NCBI GenBank assembly: GCA_003531665.1
Contig: DQFC01000010.1
Location: 2,009 to 17,721 of the forward strand
Length of the DNA stretch: 15,713 nucleotides
DNA from: Candidatus Collierbacteria bacterium
GTDB taxonomy: Bacteria > Patescibacteriota > Microgenomatia > UBA1400 > MFAQ01
Direction of reading: 5' to 3'
This document shows positions 1 to 6,597 of this stretch, in pieces (positions within the stretch are counted from its first letter, which is position 1; the number at the start of each line of letters is the position of its first letter). The position numbers and the translations under genes were made by a program. Under the pieces are notes generated by a model, which ran no database searches, was not told where the DNA came from, and worked only from the letters and a program-made list of their open reading frames with translations.

Positions 1-231
1 TTCCATTCCATATAGCTGTTGCTGTATCTCTTTAACATCTTCTTTTAACTCAACCTGACCAGCTTTTAATTCTTCCTGACCTTTCTCTAGACTAGACACA
101 CTGACTTTTAGAGTGTTGAGTTGTCTTTGAACGTCAGTAAAACCTACGGCTGTTCTGGCTTCAGATTCGTCCAGATCTTCTTTGGTGGCAAAAACTGATT
201 TGAGTTTTTTGATGTCGTTGTCGGAAATCAT
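1..231 (-). CDS. N-terminal part of a small coiled-coil protein, partial
   Basis: This reading frame stays open for 77 codons from an ATG at 229-231 to the left edge, so the gene is cut by the window. The visible part starts MISDNDIKKLKSVFATKEDL and continues with heptad-like stretches (SSLEKGQEELKAGQVELKED, roughly residues 46-65), indicating a long charged helix or coiled coil. There is no signal peptide or membrane segment. No Shine-Dalgarno sequence precedes the start; a TATACT hexamer lies 7 nt upstream, so the mRNA is probably leaderless. It is transcribed away from rseP, whose start is 38 bp distant. Short 'TKEDL' coiled-coil proteins are common hypothetical proteins in small bacterial genomes. 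I do not recognise a function. Confidence 0.72.
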   Translation of the reverse strand, partial: MISDNDIKKLKSVFATKEDLDESEARTAVGFTDVQRQLNTLKVSVSSLEKGQEELKAGQVELKEDVKEIQQQLYGME

Positions 232-234
232 TAC

Positions 235-263
235 TTTCAGTATATCAACTTTGTTGTTAAGAT
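235..263. promoter_or_regulatory. Overlapping divergent promoters for the coiled-coil gene and rseP
   Basis: On the minus strand TATACT (239-244) lies 7 nt before the ATG at 231. On the plus strand TAAGAT (258-263) lies exactly 6 nt before the rseP ATG at 270. A weak plus -35 (TTTCAG, 235-240, spacer 17) overlaps the minus -10. No -35 is convincing on the minus strand. Both transcripts would start at or next to their initiation codons. Confidence 0.5.
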
Positions 264-269
264 AAGAGA

Positions 270-1352
270 ATGCAAATTGTTGTTTTCGTCTTGATGCTTT
301 CGGTGTTGGTCTTGGTTCATGAGTTTGGACACTTTATCATGGCTCGCTTATTTAAGATGCGAGTGGAGGAATTTGGAATTGGCTTGCCTCCTAGAGCCAA
401 AAAACTTTTTACCAACAAAGGGACGCTGTTCAGCTTGAATTGGTTGCCCATTGGAGGCTTTGTTAAACTTTTTGGAGAAGATATGGATGATCCGGCCCAA
501 GCCGGTTCATCGGAAGCTTTTTTTAATAAGCCGATTTGGCAAAGGGCCGGAGTCTTGACGGCGGGGGTAATTATGAACTTTTTGCTGGGAGTTTTTGCTT
601 TCGGTATCGTCTATACATATCTGGGAATTCCAACAAAGACGGATAAAGTAATCATTGTGGAAGTAGGTAAGAATACTCCGGCTGAGAAGGTGGGGATAAT
701 GACAGAGAGCCAAATAACTAAAGTTACCTTTGAAAATAATGAAGTAGTTTTCTCGGGGGTGTCGGGATTTATTCAGCAGATTGATCCACTTAAAGGAAAA
801 GAAATAGAGCTGACTTTGGTAACGAAGGAAGGAAAGGAACAAATAGTGAAGATTGTTCCGAGACTCACTCCTCCTCAAGGTGAAGGGGCTTTGGGTGTAG
901 CCTTGTCCGACGTGGAGATGAAGATGTACCCAATCTGGCAGAGACCGTTTAGAGGGGTAGTGGTGGGAGTGACAGAGTCTTGGGCGTGGGGAAAAGAAAT
1001 TACCGTGAGTTTGGGGAAACTATTGTGGGGAATTTTAACGGGTAAAGGTGTGCCAAAAGACGTAGCCGGACCAATTGGAATCTATCAGGTCAGTAAACAA
1101 GTCTACAAAGTGGGTTGGGTTGCAACTTTGCAGTTTATGGCCATTCTTTCTATCAATCTGGCTATTTTAAATATCATGCCTTTTCCGGCTTTGGATGGCG
1201 GGAGGGTGTTTTTTCTTGGTATCGAAAAAATCATTGGGAAAAGGCTCAAGAACCGAATTGAGGGTTACGTGCACACCGTGGGTATGTTTTTCTTAATTGG
1301 TCTTATGGTACTGATTACTGTGAGAGATGTCATTAAGCTCATTAGACCATGA
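270..1352 (+). CDS. rseP: RseP-type site-2 intramembrane metalloprotease (M50)
   Basis: This is a zinc metalloprotease that cuts transmembrane segments of substrates such as anti-sigma factors or signal-peptide remnants inside the cytoplasmic membrane. The first membrane helix holds the zinc motif HEFGH (residues 17-21). The second metal/active-site motif LDG (308-310, in MPFPALDGG) lies in a late helix. Between them is a PDZ-like domain (about 125-205), and a last hydrophobic helix (about 338-353) precedes the C-terminus. Length 360 aa is normal for the one-PDZ form. The ATG at 270 has no Shine-Dalgarno sequence but lies 6 nt after TAAGAT, suggesting a leaderless message. Its stop overlaps the next gene's start (ATGA), so the two are translationally coupled. 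The family call is secure; the substrate is unknown. Confidence 0.95.
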   Translation: MQIVVFVLMLSVLVLVHEFGHFIMARLFKMRVEEFGIGLPPRAKKLFTNKGTLFSLNWLPIGGFVKLFGEDMDDPAQAGSSEAFFNKPIWQRAGVLTAGVIMNFLLGVFAFGIVYTYLGIPTKTDKVIIVEVGKNTPAEKVGIMTESQITKVTFENNEVVFSGVSGFIQQIDPLKGKEIELTLVTKEGKEQIVKIVPRLTPPQGEGALGVALSDVEMKMYPIWQRPFRGVVVGVTESWAWGKEITVSLGKLLWGILTGKGVPKDVAGPIGIYQVSKQVYKVGWVATLQFMAILSINLAILNIMPFPALDGGRVFFLGIEKIIGKRLKNRIEGYVHTVGMFFLIGLMVLITVRDVIKLIRP

Positions 1353-2092
1353 CGGTTAGTCATGCCGTCGAGCAAGGAGAAATCGTGGTTCTCAAAAAGG
1401 GTAATGCGGACGGAGTTCAATTGAAGGCAACGAATCTGAGTGTGGAGGGGCTAACTGGTGCATATAGAAAATCCAAGGCGATTTTTAAACCATTACGAGC
1501 TAACGGCGAACCCTCTGGGCATCAAATCTCGACTGTGGTGAAGATTGCAGATCTGGATTATGTGTATGACTTGTTTGGAAATGAAAGCCGTGATCAGTCA
1601 TATGCCGAGCGGTACTTGGAAAGATGGAAGTTTCTGAAATCTATTGGAATCCCTGTGATATCGAGTATGAGGGTGGTTGACGACGATAGGGTGCTAATGG
1701 GTAATATGATGGTAGATGGAGGCCAGTTCATTGGTAAAGATACATATTGGTGGAGTGAGTCGAGTAAGTGGAAGCGAGATGAAACCGGTCACTTAACCGA
1801 AGAGGAAAAATTGTTTTTAAACATTGATCCGACTTTGATAAAACAGGAAGTAAAAAGGATTTTTGACATTGCTTGGAAAAATGGTGTATTACTTCCGGAT
1901 TCTGATGAAGAATTTACCGTGCTAGTTAAACCAACCGGTGAATGGAGGGTTTTGGTGAAGGATTTGGGAACTTTGAGGCGGATACCAGAAAGCATGAAGA
2001 ACGATCATACGAGGGATTCTTTGAGAAAGGAGCTTGCTGATAGAGTGGACGAAATAAGAAAAGAGCTATCCAAACATGAAAAACATGTGTAG
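1349..2092 (+). CDS. Protein-kinase-like fold protein, catalytic residues decayed (inferred)
   Basis: This 247-aa soluble protein has no signal peptide or membrane segment. I do not recognise a named family, but the order of motifs resembles a protein kinase or phosphotransferase. AIFKPL and STVVKIADL (about residues 45-70) look like N-lobe strands with a possible lysine. YAERYLERWKFLKSIGIPVI (about 91-110) resembles the C-helix region. GVLLPDSDEEFTVLV (about 179-193) sits where the catalytic loop would be, and VLVKDLGTLRR (about 201-211) where DFG would be. The usual HxDxxxxN is not intact, so it may be a pseudokinase. It overlaps rseP by 4 nt, implying a related role. The C-terminal 30 residues are a charged helix. 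Existence as a gene is well supported; the fold is an inference. Confidence 0.8.
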   Translation: MTVSHAVEQGEIVVLKKGNADGVQLKATNLSVEGLTGAYRKSKAIFKPLRANGEPSGHQISTVVKIADLDYVYDLFGNESRDQSYAERYLERWKFLKSIGIPVISSMRVVDDDRVLMGNMMVDGGQFIGKDTYWWSESSKWKRDETGHLTEEEKLFLNIDPTLIKQEVKRIFDIAWKNGVLLPDSDEEFTVLVKPTGEWRVLVKDLGTLRRIPESMKNDHTRDSLRKELADRVDEIRKELSKHEKHV

Positions 2093-2142
2093 GCATGTAC
2101 TAGTCGTGGCCTTGAGAAGTATCTTGGAAACTGTTTAAAGTT

Positions 2143-2148
2143 TATAAT
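2143..2148 (+). promoter_or_regulatory. -10 element of the HIT gene promoter
   Basis: A perfect TATAAT lies 8 nt upstream of the HIT start codon at 2157, with no Shine-Dalgarno sequence between them. No good -35 is visible at 16-18 nt. Transcription would start at or within a couple of bases of the ATG. Confidence 0.55.
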
Positions 2149-2156
2149 GACTAAAG

Positions 2157-2531
2157 ATGAAAGATCCTAATTGTTTATTTTGCAAGATTGTGGCGGGGGA
2201 GGAGTCGAGCGAGAAGGTTTGGGAAAATGAGGAGTTTCTCTGTATACAGAATAAGTATCCGGTGGCACCGACACATGTGCTGGTGATGCCCAAGTCCCAT
2301 ATTAGGAAACAAGAGGTTGCCACCCCCGCCGTTGGCGGAGCAAGTAGCCCCTATAAAAATGGGGAGTTCTGGGGTAAAATGATGGCAGCTGTTTTTGAGG
2401 TGGTACGCCAGCTGGGACTCGATAAAACCGGGTACAAACTGGTAAACAATGGGGCAGGTTACAACCATTTTGAGCATGAACACGTTCATGTGATGGGTGG
2501 AAGCAAGACCGAACCCGGTGGTACGACTTAA
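2157..2531 (+). CDS. HIT family nucleotide-binding hydrolase (Hint-like)
   Basis: HIT proteins bind nucleotides and hydrolyse nucleoside phosphoramidates or related phosphoesters in the cytoplasm. The histidine triad HEHVH is at residues 107-111, preceded by the usual NNGAGYN (97-103). The N-terminus has the common C-L-F-C (6-9) followed by KIVAGE, and APTHVLVMPKSHI (37-49) is the first nucleotide-binding strand region. Length 124 aa is normal, but the linker between SHI and the GKMM helix is several residues longer than I expect. That stretch (about EVATPAVGGASSPYKNG, 53-69) is encoded by a GC-rich palindrome. The start is chosen because TATAAT lies 8 nt upstream; the ATG at 2148 runs into a stop after seven codons. 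The exact substrate cannot be told. Confidence 0.93.
   Translation: MKDPNCLFCKIVAGEESSEKVWENEEFLCIQNKYPVAPTHVLVMPKSHIRKQEVATPAVGGASSPYKNGEFWGKMMAAVFEVVRQLGLDKTGYKLVNNGAGYNHFEHEHVHVMGGSKTEPGGTT
2326..2338. repeat. Short GC-rich palindrome inside the HIT gene
   Basis: The dyad CCGCC-GTT-GGCGG lies in frame in the variable linker of the HIT protein. It resembles TCCGCC-ATA-GGCGGA in the deacetylase leader (12347-12361) and CCCGC-AA-GCGGG in the membrane-protein gene (11524-11535). A family of dispersed palindromes is inferred from these few copies. Confidence 0.45.
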
Positions 2532-2583
2532 AGGTGGCGTTTAATAAAGTAGTCAAATTTTTAGAAAGAGAGGTGCATTTTTC

Positions 2584-2808
2584 GTGGCACTAGTAGCAAA
2601 AAGAAAACAAGGACAAAGTACACAACAGCTTATAAGTGAGTTCAAAAAGCTAACTTATGAAGATCAGGGACTGGATAAGGTCCGGGCGGTTGGTATGTCC
2701 GGATTCCTCAAACCATCCAAAGTAAAGAATATCAAGATGACCGAGCTACGCAAGGCTTCCGCTCGTATTCGAAGACGGAACAAGCGTAATGCTGGTATAA
2801 CTAAGTGA
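2584..2808 (+). CDS. rpsU: Small ribosomal subunit protein bS21
   Basis: bS21 binds the 30S platform near the 3' end of 16S rRNA, next to the anti-Shine-Dalgarno sequence, and aids initiation. The 74-aa product has the family pattern: a helix (STQQLISEFKKL, 12-23), a short turn with Gly and basic residues, FLKPSKVKN (41-49), and a very basic C-terminal tail (ARIRRRNKRN). It is divergent but of normal length. The start is GTG, supported by a Shine-Dalgarno-like GAGAGGTG about 8 nt upstream; there is no in-frame ATG nearby. This gene is one of the few here with a ribosome binding site. yqeY begins 3 nt after its stop, so the two are coupled; the rpsU-yqeY pairing is common in bacteria. Confidence 0.92.
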   Translation: MALVAKRKQGQSTQQLISEFKKLTYEDQGLDKVRAVGMSGFLKPSKVKNIKMTELRKASARIRRRNKRNAGITK

Positions 2809-2811
2809 GTT

Positions 2812-3270
2812 ATGCTGTATTCAAAGATAAAGTCCGATTTAACCACTGCCCAAAAGGCGGGAGAGTCTCGTTTGGTGGGAGTACTGAAGTTAATAGCTTC
2901 GGAGCTGTCTTATGCTCAGGTCGACTTTAAAGGCGGTGAATCCTTCGGCGATACTCAGGACAAGCTACCGGACGAAGAGGTGGTTCGTGTGCTGATGAAG
3001 GAAGCTAAGAAAAGAAAAGACTCAATAGAAATCTACGTCAAGGTTGGTTCGCCGGAGAGAGCCGAGGAAGAAAAATATGAATTGGGGGTGATCGAAGGGT
3101 ATTTACCTCAGATGATGAGCGAAGGAGAGGTAGCCGAGGAAGTGGCCAAAATAGCCCTAGAAACCGGCTTGACCGGTGGCCGTTTGATGGGGGCGGTCAT
3201 GGGGAAGTTGAGAGGTAGGGTCGAGGGTTCGGTGGTTCAGAAGGTGGTAAGTCAGTCCTATAGTTCTTGA
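2812..3270 (+). CDS. yqeY: YqeY/GatB-domain protein
   Basis: This is a 152-aa cytoplasmic protein of the YqeY family, related to the tail domain of GatB, the tRNA-dependent amidotransferase subunit. Its precise role is unsettled but is thought to involve tRNA or translation. Family hallmarks are the N-terminal helix with LVGVLKLIASEL (21-32), the middle segment EEVVRVLMKEAKKRKDSIEI (about 55-74), and IEGYLPQMMSEGEV (about 93-106). The C-terminal half has the GRLMGAVMGKLRGRVEGSVV pattern (about 123-142). It starts 3 nt after the rpsU stop and probably uses the same mRNA. The TGA stop overlaps the -35 of the next promoter. No anomalies are seen. Confidence 0.92.
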   Translation: MLYSKIKSDLTTAQKAGESRLVGVLKLIASELSYAQVDFKGGESFGDTQDKLPDEEVVRVLMKEAKKRKDSIEIYVKVGSPERAEEEKYELGVIEGYLPQMMSEGEVAEEVAKIALETGLTGGRLMGAVMGKLRGRVEGSVVQKVVSQSYSS

Positions 3271-3295
3271 CGTTTTATGGTTGACGTGCTAAAAT
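3267..3295 (+). promoter_or_regulatory. Promoter of the 99-aa CxxC gene
   Basis: TTGACG (3267-3272) is followed by a 17-bp spacer and TAAAAT (3290-3295). Predicted transcription start is near 3302, giving a roughly 32-nt leader that holds the GGAGG ribosome binding site. The -35 overlaps the yqeY stop codon. Confidence 0.75.
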
Positions 3296-3333
3296 AGGTA
3301 AAATTCTTTAACTTTTTGGATTGGAGGTATTTT

Positions 3334-3633
3334 ATGCCAGCACTCGTGCATCCCAAGATAGTTTTCTCTAGTGTGACTTTGAGTTGTAGAAAAGATGGTC
3401 CTGTGGAGGTTACGAACTATGCCGATTTCGAGGTAGTGTTCGGATCCAACGAACATGGGCAACCTACGGTCGAGTTCATTATTACCTGCCCTGGCTGTGG
3501 CCAGAAACTGCATGTGACAGATGAAACCCCGGGAAAAGAAATGGTGATCGGGCAACTCGATTTTGCGGACCGTGATAGGATGTTACATTACCCGTTCGAC
3601 TTGGGTATTTCGGAACATGGTGTTTTTGTTTAG
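3334..3633 (+). CDS. Small unknown protein with a CxxC metal-binding motif
   Basis: I do not recognise this 99-aa protein. It starts MPALVHPKIVFSSVTLSC and reads as mostly beta strand, with one CPGC motif (Cys52, Cys55), another cysteine at 18 and His60 nearby. A small zinc site or a dimeric zinc ribbon is possible. There is no signal peptide or membrane helix. The ATG at 3334 is chosen over an in-frame TTG at 3316 because GGAGG (3323-3327) lies 6 nt before it. A good promoter lies upstream and a strong terminator downstream, so it is probably a one-gene transcript with its own ribosome binding site, unlike most neighbours. Gene status is well supported; function is unknown. Confidence 0.8.
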   Translation: MPALVHPKIVFSSVTLSCRKDGPVEVTNYADFEVVFGSNEHGQPTVEFIITCPGCGQKLHVTDETPGKEMVIGQLDFADRDRMLHYPFDLGISEHGVFV

Positions 3634-3641
3634 TTATGATT

Positions 3642-3671
3642 AGCGGTCTTGTAAAGAGGCCGCTATTTTTT
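3642..3671 (+). terminator. Rho-independent terminator after the CxxC gene
   Basis: AGCGGTCTT (3642-3650) pairs over 9 positions, including G-U pairs, with the strand ending GGCCGCT (to 3664). The loop is short, and ATTTTTTG follows. The T tract runs into the -35 region of the ybeY promoter. Confidence 0.85.
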
Positions 3672-3697
3672 GTGGTTTGTTGGGAATGAAGTAGAAT
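3670..3697 (+). promoter_or_regulatory. ybeY promoter, leaderless type
   Basis: TTGTGG (3670-3675), a 16-bp spacer and TAGAAT (3692-3697). The -10 ends exactly 6 nt before the ATG at 3704, so the transcript should begin at the start codon. Confidence 0.6.
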
Positions 3698-3703
3698 AGC
3701 AGT

Positions 3704-4090
3704 ATGTTAAAAATGGATTTGAGCATTAGTGCCGATAGCCGGTATAGCTTCGACCGGAAACGAGTCAAGGCGGCTCTGTCGAAAGTTCTGTCCGAACAGG
3801 GTTTGGACGGAAAAATCTTGATTTCGTTAAGTGTCGTGGGAGAGAGAAAAATCCGGGAATTGGAGAAAAAATATTTTAACCGGGACGAGGTGACGGACGT
3901 TCTATCATTTCCTTTACAAGAGGGCTCGGAGATGCCGAGCGACTTTGACGGTCTAAATTTGGGCGATATTGTGGTCTGCTATCCTCAGGCAAAACGACAA
4001 GCTATGCAGTGGAACCGTCTGGTGGATGAAGAAATCGAGTTTTTGGCCTGTCACGGGCTCCTGCACCTATTGGGAATTCATCATGACTGA
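3704..4090 (+). CDS. ybeY: rRNA maturation endoribonuclease YbeY
   Basis: YbeY is a zinc-dependent single-strand RNase needed for 16S rRNA 3'-end maturation and ribosome quality control. The metal motif HGLLHLLGIHH gives the three ligands His117, His121 and His127. The conserved TDVLSFP (64-70) and LGDIVVCYPQA (86-96) are both present. The protein ends one residue after the last histidine (HHD, stop), so it lacks the short C-terminal tail most homologues have; length is 128 aa. This looks like a natural short form rather than a break, since every active-site element is complete. There is no Shine-Dalgarno sequence, and TAGAAT lies 6 nt upstream. A second ATG at 3713 is possible but less likely. 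Confidence 0.93.
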   Translation: MLKMDLSISADSRYSFDRKRVKAALSKVLSEQGLDGKILISLSVVGERKIRELEKKYFNRDEVTDVLSFPLQEGSEMPSDFDGLNLGDIVVCYPQAKRQAMQWNRLVDEEIEFLACHGLLHLLGIHHD

Positions 4091-4220
4091 CCTGAATAGT
4101 TTATGGATTCAAGGTTATTAGTTATTAGATTGTGTTTTGCCGGTGTTAGAATTGGAGTGTTATTTGTTCCTTAAAACCGATGGAAGTGTGTGGACCCTAT
4201 TTGAGAAGTGAGGAGAACTT

Positions 4221-4553
4221 ATGAGAAAAATTATTGTCACTATGGAAAATTGTGAAGAAGTGGCCGCCGAGCTTGTAGAAGAGCTTTTTGATAAACCGTT
4301 AAGGGTTGTTTCTTTTTTTCGAGGAAAGGGCCTGAATAGTGAGCCGAAGGCCATTCCGGCAGTGGTTAAACTACTGTCAGGTTTCACTTTCGAGAATGGT
4401 CGTCTGATAATTCCCTTGAAGCCGATTCGTCGAATTACCTGGGATTTGAATAATGAAAAGGTTTCGATTACTTATCTTGATGATGGTATGGTGATAATTG
4501 AACGTGCTTTGGGTACAGAAAAGACGATTTTCCGCGTAATTGTCGAGTCATAA
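4221..4553 (+). CDS. Unknown 110-aa protein
   Basis: I do not recognise this protein. The N-terminal half reads as mixed helix and strand (MRKIIVTM, then a helix around EEVAAELVEELF, residues 12-23), followed by VVSFFRGKGL (29-38). The C-terminal half (about 55-110) reads as consecutive beta strands such as GRLIIPLKPI, KVSITYLDDGMVII and FRVIVES. There are no cysteine pairs, signal peptide or membrane helix. The ATG is supported by GAGGAG about 6 nt upstream, and a strong terminator follows the stop. The 130-nt gap after ybeY contains a possible -10 (TAGAAT, 4147-4152) with no clear -35, so a leader of about 60 nt is likely. Gene status rests on the ribosome binding site, frame length and terminator. 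Confidence 0.75.
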   Translation: MRKIIVTMENCEEVAAELVEELFDKPLRVVSFFRGKGLNSEPKAIPAVVKLLSGFTFENGRLIIPLKPIRRITWDLNNEKVSITYLDDGMVIIERALGTEKTIFRVIVES

Positions 4554-4559
4554 ATCTTT

Positions 4560-4587
4560 CCCCCGGTAATAACGGGGGATTTTTTTT
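4560..4587 (+). terminator. Rho-independent terminator after the 110-aa gene
   Basis: CCCCCG (4560-4565) and CGGGGG (4573-4578) form a 6-bp GC stem with a 7-nt loop. ATTTTTTTT follows (to 4587). The rest of the gap up to dnaX (4588-4738) shows no gene I can support, only the dnaX promoter. Confidence 0.88.
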
Positions 4588-4703
4588 CGTATTTTGTTCG
4601 GTCGACTTATATTATGGAAGTGTGAAAACAAACTTAGGCACAGTATTTAAGAAAAGATGTGCTGTAGCGGTATAAGTGAAGGTAATGAGCAAGTTTTTTG
4701 CAG

Positions 4704-4732
4704 TTGACAGGGAGTGTGAAAAGCCATAAGGT
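4704..4732 (+). promoter_or_regulatory. dnaX promoter, leaderless type
   Basis: Perfect TTGACA (4704-4709), a 17-bp spacer and TAAGGT (4727-4732). Exactly 6 nt separate the -10 from the GTG start at 4739, so the message probably begins at the GTG. Confidence 0.7.
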
Positions 4733-4738
4733 GTTAAT

Positions 4739-6319
4739 GTGAGTTTTTACCAGACATACAGACCAAAGAAAATTTCCGAACTGGACCTAGAGTCTGTCAG
4801 AGATGTTTTGTTATCGACTCTTGTCTCCGGAAAGATATCTCATGCCTACTTGTTCGTAGGCCCCCGTGGATCCGGGAAGACCAGCACGGCCCGGATTTTA
4901 GCTCAGATAGTTAATTGTGAGAAGAACCAGGGCAAAACGGAAAAATTTTCCGAACCTTGTGGAGAGTGTGAGACGTGTCAAGTGATCGGCAGAGGCAATT
5001 GCGTAGATGTAATCGAGATTGACGCCGCCAGTAATGGTTTGGTGGATGACATTCGTGATCTAAGGGAGAAAGTTCGGCTTTCACCTGTCCAATTGAAAAA
5101 GAAGATCTACATCATAGATGAAGTGCATATGGTTTCGACGGCCGGGTTTAATGCGTTATTAAAGACACTGGAAGAGCCACCAGCACATGCCTTGTTTATT
5201 TTGTGTACCACCGAGTCTCAGAAAGTACCGGAGACCATTGTCAGTAGATGTGCCAGAGTGAATTTTACTAAAGCGACAATAGATGAAGTCATCGGATCTC
5301 TTTTGAAGGCGGTCAAGGGTGAAAAATTGGATATCGAAAAAGACATACTTCAGCAAATAGCCGAAGCCACAGATGGCAGTTTTCGTGAAGGCCACAAGAT
5401 GCTCGAACAACTTTCTACATTTGGTAACAAAATCGATGAAGACGTTTTGGCAAAGGTGTTGGGAGTGGTCAGCAAGCATTCGGTGAAAAAACTAATGGAA
5501 GCGGTTGCTGTCCCAGATACTGATGGGGTGACCAAAATGTTTGAAAAGATGGAGAAAGCTGGGGTGAAGGCGCCAATTTTGGTTACCTCCCTTTTGTCAG
5601 AGGCAAAATTGATTATGGAGACAAAGATTAGAGCGGGAGAAAACCCGGAGTTATATTTAAAAATTATTGATGGGTTGATTACTGCTGCAGATAGAATAAA
5701 AATTTCGCCATTACCATTGCTCCCAATAGAGATTGCCTTACTAACTGTAATCCTGTCCGAGAAAGGTGGGGGACCACGCCCAAAAGTTCATAGTCCTGCC
5801 CGCGATGCTTCTGGCATAACTGATGCTGGTGAGTCTGCGCATGGGAAGGCCATTCAAAAGGATTCGATTGTTAAGTTGAGTTCTGAAACTCCGATAAAGA
5901 GGGAGGAAGTGGAGGGTGCGAGTAACAAAACTGTTCAAGACAATTCCGGTGAATTTGTAAATATTGAAAGTGTTAGGACGGAATGGACAAGTTTTTTGGA
6001 TTCAATGGCGGAGAGCAACGGGTCTCTCGCGGGAATGCTTCGACTAGTCTCGCCGGTCGACGTACAAGGAAAATCGCTAACGATTTCCGTCACCTCCAGA
6101 TTTCAGCAAGATATGCTGGAGAGAGAAGTGAAAAGAAAGCTGATAGAGGAGCAGATGTCCAAAGTCTGGGGACCGATGACCTTTAAGTGTGTGTTGGTGG
6201 ATAAGGTGATGAGAACCGATCCAAGCCAGGAAGACGAAAATTTGACGACGCCGAAGGATGAAATTATTTCAGGGGGTGGTACGGTGATGTCCGCCGCGGA
6301 GAAGATTTTTGGGAGTTAA
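4739..6319 (+). CDS. dnaX: DNA polymerase III subunit gamma/tau
   Basis: DnaX is the AAA+ clamp-loader subunit that places the sliding clamp on DNA and links it to polymerase III. The Walker A motif GPRGSGKT is at residues 41-48. A four-cysteine zinc module follows (Cys60, 74, 77, 80). Walker B IIDEVH is at 125-130, sensor I ILCTTES at 154-160, and the SRC arginine-finger motif at 169-171. Domain III extends to about 345, then a low-complexity linker (about 346-410) leads to a tail domain resembling the tau C-terminal region (about 415-500). At 526 aa it is tau-like in length. I saw no slippery heptamer that would make a shorter gamma form. The start is GTG with a -10 exactly 6 nt upstream; the ATG two bases earlier runs straight into TGA. 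Confidence 0.96.
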   Translation: MSFYQTYRPKKISELDLESVRDVLLSTLVSGKISHAYLFVGPRGSGKTSTARILAQIVNCEKNQGKTEKFSEPCGECETCQVIGRGNCVDVIEIDAASNGLVDDIRDLREKVRLSPVQLKKKIYIIDEVHMVSTAGFNALLKTLEEPPAHALFILCTTESQKVPETIVSRCARVNFTKATIDEVIGSLLKAVKGEKLDIEKDILQQIAEATDGSFREGHKMLEQLSTFGNKIDEDVLAKVLGVVSKHSVKKLMEAVAVPDTDGVTKMFEKMEKAGVKAPILVTSLLSEAKLIMETKIRAGENPELYLKIIDGLITAADRIKISPLPLLPIEIALLTVILSEKGGGPRPKVHSPARDASGITDAGESAHGKAIQKDSIVKLSSETPIKREEVEGASNKTVQDNSGEFVNIESVRTEWTSFLDSMAESNGSLAGMLRLVSPVDVQGKSLTISVTSRFQQDMLEREVKRKLIEEQMSKVWGPMTFKCVLVDKVMRTDPSQEDENLTTPKDEIISGGGTVMSAAEKIFGS

Positions 6320-6344
6320 AATGGGATTTGACGAGTGGTAAAAT
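6316..6344 (+). promoter_or_regulatory. Promoter of the 81-aa / 598-aa gene pair
   Basis: TTAAAA (6316-6321, overlapping the dnaX stop), a 17-bp spacer and TAAAAT (6339-6344). The -10 ends 7 nt before the ATG at 6352, and no ribosome binding site is present. Confidence 0.6.
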
Positions 6345-6351
6345 AGCCTAT

Positions 6352-6597
6352 ATGGAACCACATTCATTGAAGGATGAAGTTGTCCGGATTATCAGACATA
6401 CCGTTGATGAACTAAAAGGGAGTAACAACCTGACATCCGAGAGGGAGATGGAGATCTTAGAGTTTTTGGATAGCCGTTTTGACGGCAACTATCCAAACGA
6501 TCTTCTTGAGAGACGGTTAAATGAAATGATGTCAAAGTTTGAAGAACTTTATCTACCTTTGGCAGAAATAGAAATCAGTAAATACAAATCAGCATGA
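6352..6597 (+). CDS. Small helical unknown protein, dnaX-linked
   Basis: I do not recognise this 81-aa protein. It is acidic and appears wholly helical (DEVVRIIRHTVDEL, residues 8-21; EREMEILEFLDSRF, about 30-43; ERRLNEMMSKFEEL, about 53-66). It has no cysteines, signal peptide or membrane segment. The start at 6352 is preferred to an in-frame TTG at 6328 because that earlier codon lies inside the promoter, and TAAAAT lies 7 nt before 6352. Its stop overlaps the start of the 598-aa gene (ATGA), implying coupled synthesis and perhaps a complex between the two products. Confidence 0.75.
   Translation: MEPHSLKDEVVRIIRHTVDELKGSNNLTSEREMEILEFLDSRFDGNYPNDLLERRLNEMMSKFEELYLPLAEIEISKYKSA

Noticed and set aside
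3316..3333. TTG start extending the 99-aa protein by six residues
   Set aside because: GGAGG lies inside this extension at the right distance from the ATG at 3334.
4685..4729. 14-codon frame before dnaX (starting MSKFFAVD)
   Set aside because: It is very short, its bases contain the dnaX -35 and -10, and a frame of this length is expected by chance.
4739..6319. Programmed frameshift in dnaX producing a gamma form
   Set aside because: No A-AAA-AAG heptamer with a downstream stem was seen near the expected position; AAAAAG runs present are in the ATPase region and not in a suitable phase.
6328..6351. TTG start extending the 81-aa protein
   Set aside because: The extension overlaps the -10 element, so it would not be fully transcribed.
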